Source of the DNA: Deltaproteobacteria bacterium
GTDB lineage: Bacteria; Myxococcota; B64-G9
Direction: 5' to 3'
NCBI GenBank assembly: GCA_003647095.1
Contig: QMME01000182.1
Coordinates: 1-7,680, forward strand
DNA: 7,680 nt
Positions 1-5,115 of the stretch are shown here, piece after piece. Position 1 is the first letter of the stretch. Each line of letters opens with the position of its first letter. Made by a program: the position numbers and the translations under genes. A model generated the notes under the pieces. That model was not told the DNA's origin. It made no database searches and saw only the letters and a program-made list of their open reading frames with translations.

Positions 1-113
1 GCTTCTTCACCGGGGCCACCGGGGGCTTCTTCACCGGGGCCACCGGGGGCTTCTTCACCGGGGCCACCGGGGGCTTCTTCACCGGGGCCACCGGGGGTTT
101 CTTCACCGGGGCC
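1..113. repeat. 24-bp in-frame tandem repeat encoding KKPPVAPV
   Basis: Four identical 24-base units occupy 1-24, 25-48, 49-72 and 73-96; a fifth begins at 97, differs at 98 (T for C), and loses identity after 113. The unit is a multiple of three, and on the minus strand each encodes one KKPPVAPV octapeptide at the C-terminal side of the regulator. The array continues past the left edge, so total copy number is unknown. Perfect identity of neighbouring units points to recent slippage or unequal exchange. Alternating Lys-Lys and Pro pairs resemble the extended periplasmic segment of TonB or a basic, histone-H1-like tail; this is similarity of composition only. Confidence 0.95.
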
Positions 114-2317
114 GACGCCGTCTTTGCCACCAGCTTGTCTTTGTCGCCACCACTGACCAGGCGGGGCAGGTTCCCGATGCCGGGTCCGGCCGGTTCAGCC
201 TGGTCGGCCGGAAGGCCGGCACCGGTGTCGGCACCGGCCAGGATCCCGGCATCGACGGCACCGCCGTCGGGTTTTCCGATCCCCGGCGATAACGGCCCGG
301 CCGGCGGAGAAGCCCCGGATCGGCCGGTATCGGCTCCGCCCGCCCGGCCGCCGCCCCGGTTCATCCAACCGTAGAGCCAGAAGCCGCCGGCACCCAGGCC
401 GCCGCCGACCAGTAGCAACACCAGCAGGTACTTCCACCAGTTGCCGGCCGGTGCCGGCGGCGGTGCCGCCACGGGAGCAGCCCTGAAGAAGCCCTGCTCG
501 GCGGTATCGGGCGGAGCCGCCGCCGTCTCGTTCTCGACTTGCCGGGCACCCGCCGCCGCGGCCGCCGCCTCCCCGGGACGGGGACGCATCAGGGTGAGCA
601 TGTCTTCGACGATGTCTTCCGGCCGGGCATCGGGAGGCTGTTTCTTGCGGGTGAGCTCGATGACTTCTTCGCCGGCCGGGGCCTCCGGCGTTGGCTCGGC
701 CGCCGGCGCGGCCGGCTCGGTGGCATCCGCTTCCTCAGGAGCAGCCGCTTCAGGAGAGGACACCGGTTCCGGAGGAGCGGCCGGTTGGCCGGCGCCATCC
801 TCTTCCACGGCGGCAAACGAGGGAAGATCCTCGGTCGGCTCCTGGGTTGCCGCCTCCCGCGCGTCCGGCTCACTATCCGGCGGTGCCTCCGGCGCCCCGG
901 TATCGGCCAGGCCTTCCCCGGAGAGCCGGAACTCGTCGCCCATCTTCTCCACCACCACCCAGCTTTCCCCCCCCTCGGCGGCGGCCTGCTCATCCGGAAG
1001 TTGCTGGATCTGCACCTTCTGTTCCGCTACCAGCTTGGCCGCCGGAGTGTCGGCCAGGGTGGAACGACTTTCGGACGGCAAGGTGGCTTCGGAAAGGTCC
1101 GTCCCCGGATCCGGGCCTGCTGCGGAGTCGGGCTCCGTGACGGACTCGGGCTCCGGGGAGGGCCCGGGCTCCGGGAAAGACTCGGTTTCCGGCTCCGCCG
1201 GCACCGGGGAGGTCGCCTCGGTCTCGGCAGGCACTGCGGCTTCCCGACCGGTATCGGGCTCTGCCTCCGGCCCGGCCTCCGCGGGAGGTTGAGATCTTTC
1301 CGCCGGCGGCGGCTTGGACATCCACTCGGTCATGGAGACCGGGGCACCCTCTTCGCCGCTCTTGTGCGAGGAATCGTAGATCAAGCCCTCGAAGTAGAGC
1401 TTGGAGATTACGTTCATGGCCTCCAGGTCGTCGAAATCGCTGTCGTCGATAACCTGCAACAGGCTGCGCTTGCCGTCGAACAAGCGCAGGATGGCGTTGA
1501 TCTCGTCGGGGATTTCGCTCAGCCGCTCCGACAACTCGTGGTAATCGACCTCGAAGCGCGTCTCCAGGGGAGGCAACTGCTCGAGCATGCGTCCCCATTC
1601 ATCCACCCGGCGCATGCCCTCCATGAGCAGGCCCTGGCTGGAGAGAGTAATATTATCGGGGTGGTTTAGCGAGGAGCGAAAGTCGATGTCGAAGGTGCCG
1701 CTGCTCCAGAGCAACAGCCGGTATACGGCCTTTTCTCCCTGCAGCCTTCCCATGCGGGCATCGATGACCTTGCCGTTGCGGAAAAACACCTCGGCCGTGC
1801 GGGGCGGATCGTCTCCCGAGGAGAAGTGGGCGATGCCCGTCTTGCGCCCCAGCTCGATGGTCTGGATGATGTCCACCACCCCCATGTCGTCGATGCTGCC
1901 GGCGAAGCTGGTCTTGCGATCCCGCAACTGCAGCTTGTCGCGTTCCTTTTTCTGCAAGAGGATGGTGACCCGGGTGATGATTTCCTTGATGTAGATGGGC
2001 TTTGTGAGGTAGTCGTCCACGCCCAGTTCCAGGCCGCGGATCTTGTCTTCCACCGATTTCTGGTTGGTGAGGAAGATGAAGGGAATGCCGCTCCAGGAAG
2101 GGTTGTCCTTGAGACGCCGGCAGAATTCGAACCCGTCCATCACCTCCATCTTGGTGTCGGAAATGACCAGATCGGGGACCGAGATGGCCACTTTCTCCAG
2201 CGCGTCTTCGCCGTTGACGGCGGTGGTGACGGAATAGCCGGCCTTGCGCAGGCTGACCTCCATCACCCGCAGGGACTTGGGATCTCCATCGACCACCAGT
2301 AGGTTTTTTCGCGCCAC
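1..2317 (-). CDS. Response regulator with receiver, PATAN (DUF4388), low-complexity linker, one TM span and Lys/Pro repeat tail (C-terminus outside window)
   Basis: An open frame of 772 codons starts at GTG 2317 and has no stop before the left edge; an in-frame TAG lies five codons upstream, and the start gives MARKNLLVVDGD, the normal first strand of a receiver. Seen: receiver at about 4-120 with acidic D10/D12, phosphoacceptor D54 (ISDTKM), T84 and K106 (LTKP), so it should be phosphorylatable. A PATAN/DUF4388 domain follows at about 138-235 (SFAGSIDDMGVVDIIQ), then a helical region to about 325. Residues 335-625 are Pro/Glu/Ala/Ser-rich and probably disordered. Residues 630-652 form one hydrophobic span (YLLVLLLVGGGLGAGGFWLY), followed by a Gly/Ala/Pro-rich stretch and, from about 737, KKPPVAPV octapeptides. 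Inference: phosphorylation in the cytoplasm is linked through a flexible tether to the membrane, with the basic tail probably outside. There is no DNA-binding domain in the visible part. The sensor kinase and target are unknown. No clear Shine-Dalgarno is seen. Confidence 0.88.
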   Translation of the reverse strand, partial: MARKNLLVVDGDPKSLRVMEVSLRKAGYSVTTAVNGEDALEKVAISVPDLVISDTKMEVMDGFEFCRRLKDNPSWSGIPFIFLTNQKSVEDKIRGLELGVDDYLTKPIYIKEIITRVTILLQKKERDKLQLRDRKTSFAGSIDDMGVVDIIQTIELGRKTGIAHFSSGDDPPRTAEVFFRNGKVIDARMGRLQGEKAVYRLLLWSSGTFDIDFRSSLNHPDNITLSSQGLLMEGMRRVDEWGRMLEQLPPLETRFEVDYHELSERLSEIPDEINAILRLFDGKRSLLQVIDDSDFDDLEAMNVISKLYFEGLIYDSSHKSGEEGAPVSMTEWMSKPPPAERSQPPAEAGPEAEPDTGREAAVPAETEATSPVPAEPETESFPEPGPSPEPESVTEPDSAAGPDPGTDLSEATLPSESRSTLADTPAAKLVAEQKVQIQQLPDEQAAAEGGESWVVVEKMGDEFRLSGEGLADTGAPEAPPDSEPDAREAATQEPTEDLPSFAAVEEDGAGQPAAPPEPVSSPEAAAPEEADATEPAAPAAEPTPEAPAGEEVIELTRKKQPPDARPEDIVEDMLTLMRPRPGEAAAAAAGARQVENETAAAPPDTAEQGFFRAAPVAAPPPAPAGNWWKYLLVLLLVGGGLGAGGFWLYGWMNRGGGRAGGADTGRSGASPPAGPLSPGIGKPDGGAVDAGILAGADTGAGLPADQAEPAGPGIGNLPRLVSGGDKDKLVAKTASAPVKKPPVAPVKKPPVAPVKKPPVAPVKKPPVAPVKK

Positions 2318-2357
2318 TTGACCAACCCGCTATTTCAATAACACCTTGTCACCCAAC

Positions 2358-2386
2358 TATTTATTAGAGACAGCCAGCGCTGTCAA
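2358..2386 (-). promoter_or_regulatory. Sigma70-like promoter for the response-regulator gene
   Basis: On the minus strand a perfect TTGACA (2386-2381) is followed after exactly 17 bases by TAAATA (2363-2358), which matches half of the TATAAT consensus. Transcription would start near 2351, giving a leader of roughly 34 bases before GTG 2317. The site lies in the 127-base gap between the TPM gene stop and the regulator start, so the regulator probably has its own transcript. Confidence 0.55.
2369..2384. promoter_or_regulatory. Inverted repeat overlapping the promoter (possible operator)
   Basis: GACAGC-CAGC-GCTGTC has perfect 6-base arms separated by 4 bases. It covers the inner four bases of the -35 hexamer and most of the spacer of the predicted promoter, the place where a dimeric repressor would block RNA polymerase. 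No candidate regulator is visible in this window, and a short arm length means chance occurrence cannot be excluded. Confidence 0.35.
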
Positions 2387-2444
2387 ATTGTGGGACATGA
2401 CGATACAGGAAAGAAACGGGTGAGCAGTTGCCCGGGATCTGCAC

Positions 2445-3005
2445 TCAGGGCCCCTGCATAACCCCGCGACGGGGCCGGCGCCTGGCTTCCTTCTTCTTCT
2501 GGATCACGTGGGGCTTGACGACGCGCCGGTAGATGGCGTCCATGGCCCGGCGCAGTCCGCTGGAATAATGCCGGCGTCGAGCCGCCGGTACCAGCACCCG
2601 GCGAATGACCCCCACCGCCCGGCCGCGCAGCTTGTCGGGATAGGCATCACCCATCACCACCCGGTATTCGTTTTCCCGGCGGGAGACGAACAGCAGCACC
2701 GCGTCGCGTCCCTTCTCGTAATCGACGTCCCACTCGTTGAAAATGGTATCCACGAAATGATCGATACTCAGGGGCCGGGGTCGGAAATCATCCAGGGAAG
2801 CAACGGTGACCAGCATCATGGCGATGCCGTCGCGCTCGGCCCGCCGGCACAGCTTGTGCAGTCGCCGCTGGTCGGCGCGGTTGAGCAGGCCGGCATGGTC
2901 GTTGAAACAGGCATCGTCGGTGTTGGGACTACGCTCCTGGGCCGGGGCACCGGCGGCGCCGAGCAACAGCAGGCCGATTGCCAGGACGTTGCTGACCTGG
3001 TTCAT
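2445..3005 (-). CDS. Secreted TPM-domain protein (TPM_phosphatase family, YgcG/Psb32-like)
   Basis: 186 residues. The ATG at 3005 is chosen because it has a strong GAGGAGGAA ribosome-binding site, opens directly into a signal peptide (hydrophobic residues 7-19, probable cleavage after APA-22), and overlaps the cpoB stop as ATGA; a longer frame from 3161 would run inside cpoB. The mature part fits the TPM fold: FNDHAGLL at 34-41, a conserved-looking strand MMLVTVASL at 63-71, FNEWDVD at 89-95, GRDAVLLFVS at 99-108 and a C-terminal helical part near 130-160. C33 and C53 could form a disulfide. Unlike YgcG, it has no C-terminal membrane span or Gly-rich tail; it ends in a strongly basic stretch (about 160-181). 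Family members are envelope or thylakoid-lumen proteins linked to membrane-protein quality control; the phosphatase name rests on plant homologues. Third gene of the pal operon, so an envelope role is inferred. The substrate is unknown. Confidence 0.85.
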   Translation of the reverse strand: MNQVSNVLAIGLLLLGAAGAPAQERSPNTDDACFNDHAGLLNRADQRRLHKLCRRAERDGIAMMLVTVASLDDFRPRPLSIDHFVDTIFNEWDVDYEKGRDAVLLFVSRRENEYRVVMGDAYPDKLRGRAVGVIRRVLVPAARRRHYSSGLRRAMDAIYRRVVKPHVIQKKKEARRRPRRGVMQGP

Positions 3006-3949
3006 CGATTCCTCCTCGATGACTTTTTCTTCCTGGCCAGGCGCCGGGCCTCGCGGATTTTTTTCTTCGCCTGGGCGACCAGGGAACTGCGGGGATGATC
3101 CTGGACGAACTTTTCCAGGAAAGGCAGGGCCTGCTGGTAGCGGCCCATGGAATAGAAACAATAGCCCAGCTTCAGCAGGGCGTCACCGGCCTTGTCTCCC
3201 TTGGGAAAACCCGTGCGCACCTTCTGGAAGGTCAGCGCCGCCAGCCGGAAGTCGCCCTCGGCATAGTAGCTCTCGCCGATCCAGTACAAGGCGTTGTCGG
3301 AATAGGCATCGTCGGGCCACTTGGCGAGAAATTCCTTGAACAACTGCCGGGCCGCCGCCGTCTGTCCGGCCTCGAGCAGGCCATGGGCCAGCTTGTAGAA
3401 GGCCTCCTTCTTTTCCGGACGCTTGATGGCGGCCAGGGGATCGGCCGGTTGGGTGGGCACCGTCGTTGCCGGCTGCGAGGCGGCCGCTGCCGCCGTGCCA
3501 CCGTCCTGGTCCGCGGGAGGCTTTTCCTGCTGCTGCTGGCTGGCCTGCTTGAGCCGCCCCAGCTCGTACTCCAGCACCTCCACCCTCCCCTTCAACCCCA
3601 TCAGTTCCTCGCGCAGGCGATCGATGTCCACCCCGAAGTCGGCGGCGCTGCGCCCCATGGCCCGGCGGTAGTCCTCGATGATCTTCACCAGCTCGGCGAT
3701 GCGCCGGTCGGCCTCCTCGATGCGCTGGCGCAGTTGCTGTTTCTGCTTCTGGTGGGCATCCTTGACCACTCCCAGCTCGGCCTGCAGGGCAGTGATGTCG
3801 GCCTGCAGGCGCTGGCCGACTTCCTTCTTGACCCAGCAACCGCCACCGGCCAGGCCCAGGATCAGCCAGGCCACCAGGCAGCCAAAAAAAGAGCGGCGCC
3901 CCCCGGGGGCTCCGCTCCTGGTTTCCTGCACTGGGCCGGGGCAGCTCAC
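3002..3949 (-). CDS. cpoB: Tol-Pal system periplasmic protein CpoB/YbgF
   Basis: 315 residues from GTG 3949, chosen because this GTG overlaps the pal TGA as GTGA; GTG 3931 is a possible alternative, and no start has a good ribosome-binding site. An N-terminal basic stretch (GGRRSFFG) precedes a hydrophobic signal segment at about 21-37 and Cys38 (LAGGGC), so it may be an atypical lipoprotein or a plain secreted protein. Residues 40-137 are heptad-like and charged, the trimerising coiled coil of the family; 140-175 form a Gln/Pro/Ala/Thr-rich linker; 181-300 hold TPR-type repeats (FYKLAHGLLEAGQ, ALYWIGESYYAEGDF, LLKLGYCFYSMGRY). The last 20 residues are very basic. The family coordinates outer-membrane constriction with peptidoglycan synthesis during division. 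Position directly after pal is the classical order. An intrinsic terminator-like hairpin lies within its first 23 codons, which may cap its expression. Confidence 0.88.
   Translation of the reverse strand: MSCPGPVQETRSGAPGGRRSFFGCLVAWLILGLAGGGCWVKKEVGQRLQADITALQAELGVVKDAHQKQKQQLRQRIEEADRRIAELVKIIEDYRRAMGRSAADFGVDIDRLREELMGLKGRVEVLEYELGRLKQASQQQQEKPPADQDGGTAAAAASQPATTVPTQPADPLAAIKRPEKKEAFYKLAHGLLEAGQTAAARQLFKEFLAKWPDDAYSDNALYWIGESYYAEGDFRLAALTFQKVRTGFPKGDKAGDALLKLGYCFYSMGRYQQALPFLEKFVQDHPRSSLVAQAKKKIREARRLARKKKSSRRNR
3884..3917 (-). terminator. Intrinsic terminator-like hairpin at pal/cpoB junction, inside the cpoB 5' coding region
   Basis: Read on the minus strand, arms 3917-3912 and 3896-3891 pair perfectly (GAGCGG with CCGCTC), then one mismatch, then 3910-3906 pair with 3898-3902 (GGGGGC side with GCCCC side) around a loop of three bases. 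Seven Ts follow immediately (3890-3884). This is an 11-pair, very GC-rich stem plus U-tract, the textbook form of a Rho-independent terminator, starting 28 bases after the pal stop. It lies inside cpoB if that gene starts at 3949 or 3931. Translation across it could melt the hairpin and permit read-through. Whether it works in vivo cannot be seen from sequence. Confidence 0.6.
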
Positions 3950-4797
3950 CGCTCGACGAACTCCGCCCGGCGATTCTGCGCCCAGCAGTCCTCGCTGCTC
4001 TCGGTACACACCGGGCGACCCTCACCATAGGAAATGGTGTTGAGGCGGCTCTTGCTGATACCCAGGTTCATCAGGTACTTCTTGGCGGCGCGGGCCCGCT
4101 TGTCGCCCAGGGCGATGTTGTATTCCTCGGTGCCGCGCTCGTCGCAATGACCCTCGATGGTGACGCTCATGTCGGATCGCTGGCGCAGGCACTCGGCGTT
4201 GGCGTCCAGGATCTGCCGGTCCTCGGAGCGCAGGTTGTAGCGGTCGAAATCGAAGTGGATGGTCTGCATCTCGCACTGCGGCTTGTCGATGCACTCGCAG
4301 TCCTGGCACATCTTGCCCTCGGGGCAGTCGGCATCGGACTGGCACTTGCACTTGGGCACGCAGTGGTGATCCTTGCACTCCATGCCTTCCGCGCAATCGC
4401 TGTCGGCCTCGCACTCCCACTGGCACTTGTGCTCCTTGCAGATCATGCCGGCCTTGCCGCGGGCCTCGCAGTCGGAGTCGATCTCGCACTCGTACTGGCA
4501 CTTTTCGTTTTCGCAGAAGGGCTTGTCCTCGGGGCAGTCCTCGTTGGTGATACACTCGACGCAGCGGTTTTCCTTGCACTTGGGACGCTCCTGCCCGCAA
4601 TCGGCGTCCTGGCAGCACTCGACGCACAGCTCGTTGCAGCACTTGAGCAGGGTGGTGTTGCCCTCTTCGGCGGCACAGTCGTCGTCGTCGCGACACTTGG
4701 GGAAATCCGGCCGGCAGCCGCTGCCCACCAGGGAAATAGCCAGAAGACCGCCCGCCAGCCACGCCAGCATCTTGATTCGGTTGCCCGTCTGTTTCAT
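3946..4797 (-). CDS. pal: Peptidoglycan-associated lipoprotein Pal with cysteine-rich repeat insert
   Basis: 283 residues. ATG 4797 is selected by an AGGAGGG ribosome-binding site seven bases upstream and by the lipoprotein signal it opens: basic start, hydrophobic 10-24, and LVGSGC with the lipidated Cys28. The OmpA-type domain fills about 176-283, with IHFDFDRYNL, the peptidoglycan-binding stretch EGHCDERGTEEYNIALGDKRA region (two parts, around 210-232) and the terminal NRRAEF. This anchors the outer membrane to peptidoglycan and partners the Tol complex. Unusual: between anchor and OmpA domain lie about 140 residues with 29 non-lipidated cysteines in six degenerate repeats of the form C-x(4,5)-C-x(n)-C-x(2-4)-C, with Asp-rich first loops (for example CRDDDDC, CEIDSDC, CEADSDC, CQSDADC). 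Typical Pal linkers are short and cysteine-free. Four more Cys lie in the OmpA domain. First gene of the operon. Extensive disulfides in the periplasm are inferred. Confidence 0.93.
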   Translation of the reverse strand: MKQTGNRIKMLAWLAGGLLAISLVGSGCRPDFPKCRDDDDCAAEEGNTTLLKCCNELCVECCQDADCGQERPKCKENRCVECITNEDCPEDKPFCENEKCQYECEIDSDCEARGKAGMICKEHKCQWECEADSDCAEGMECKDHHCVPKCKCQSDADCPEGKMCQDCECIDKPQCEMQTIHFDFDRYNLRSEDRQILDANAECLRQRSDMSVTIEGHCDERGTEEYNIALGDKRARAAKKYLMNLGISKSRLNTISYGEGRPVCTESSEDCWAQNRRAEFVER

Positions 4798-4854
4798 CCG
4801 CGTACCCTCCTGGAACGACGGCCTGCGCCGTACAGCTGCCAACACTTCCGTTTG

Positions 4855-4878
4855 GCCACGGAAAAGCCTCCCCGTGGC
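4855..4878 (-). promoter_or_regulatory. Stem-loop in the pal leader
   Basis: GCCACGG (4855-4861 on the plus strand) and CCGTGGC (4872-4878) are perfect 7-base inverted arms ten bases apart. In the minus-strand transcript the stem can extend by G-U, G-U and A-U pairs to leave a four-base loop. It lies between the predicted pal promoter and ATG, about 60 bases ahead of the start and separate from its ribosome-binding site. It could affect mRNA stability or be a protein site; no T-run follows, so it is not a terminator. Confidence 0.35.
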
Positions 4879-4900
4879 GAATATCCTTGCTCGGCAACGA

Positions 4901-4927
4901 ATTAGCTTATCCCACCTACCTTGTCAA
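4901..4927 (-). promoter_or_regulatory. Putative sigma70 promoter for the pal-cpoB-TPM operon
   Basis: On the minus strand a perfect TTGACA (4927-4922) is followed after 15 bases by GCTAAT (4906-4901), four of six matches to TATAAT; TAATTC at 17-base spacing is a weaker alternative. The local DNA is AT-richer than its surroundings. It predicts a leader of about 95 bases before ATG 4797. Together with the absence of tolB upstream it indicates that pal is the first gene of this transcript. Confidence 0.45.
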
Positions 4928-5115
4928 TAAAAAAACCGCAACCGGAAAACGGTCATAACCATGAACCTTCAATCCGCCAGCGGCCGGAAATTCCAGTGAA
5001 CCCGGTCGAGCAACGGCCCGGGTGGGGCGGCGGCATCCGCGCGTTCCCCCCGCCGGGAAGAAACCCTTTGCATCCCCCCGGCCGGCTGCTGTAGCTTGGC
5101 GCCGGACCGGTGACC

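Larger units (their letters stand above)
4798..5115. other. Divergent intergenic region between pal and the MATE gene
   Basis: 318 bases without a credible gene. The left 130 bases hold the pal leader, its hairpin and its predicted promoter. A run of A at 4928-4935 marks an AT-rich patch. The right 180 bases are GC-rich; I could not find a convincing -35/-10 pair or Shine-Dalgarno for the plus-strand transporter, so how it is transcribed is open. Confidence 0.6.

Noticed and set aside
1..113. CRISPR-like array
   Set aside because: Units are directly contiguous with no spacers, are 24 bases (eight codons) and are translated in frame, so it is a coding tandem repeat.
441..1669. Long plus-strand open frames opposite the regulator gene (441-1292 and 539-1669)
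   Set aside because: They are antisense to a frame with recognisable receiver and PATAN domains, have Arg/Gly/Leu- or Ser/Ala/Gly-rich composition without domains, and arise from GC-rich codon bias.
2410..2447. Possible terminator after the TPM gene
   Set aside because: TGAG/CTCA and CAG/CTG arms pair only with a bulge and a long loop, and the following stretch is CCCGTTTCTTT rather than a U-tract.
3095..4030. 311-codon plus-strand open frame opposite cpoB
   Set aside because: It lies in register opposite a clear CpoB coding frame, has Leu/Gln/Gly-rich shadow composition and no start context.
4022..4897. 291-codon minus-strand frame overlapping pal in another frame
   Set aside because: It needs a TTG start without a ribosome-binding site, gives an Arg/Gly/Pro-rich shadow protein and overlaps the well-supported pal.
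4928..4954. A-run plus ACCG/CGGT arms as a terminator upstream of pal
   Set aside because: The stem is only four pairs and is not directly next to the T-run on the minus strand; no gene ends there.
4961..4999. 12-codon open frame upstream of the MATE gene as a leader peptide
   Set aside because: It has no ribosome-binding site and no regulatory codon run or attenuator structure after it.
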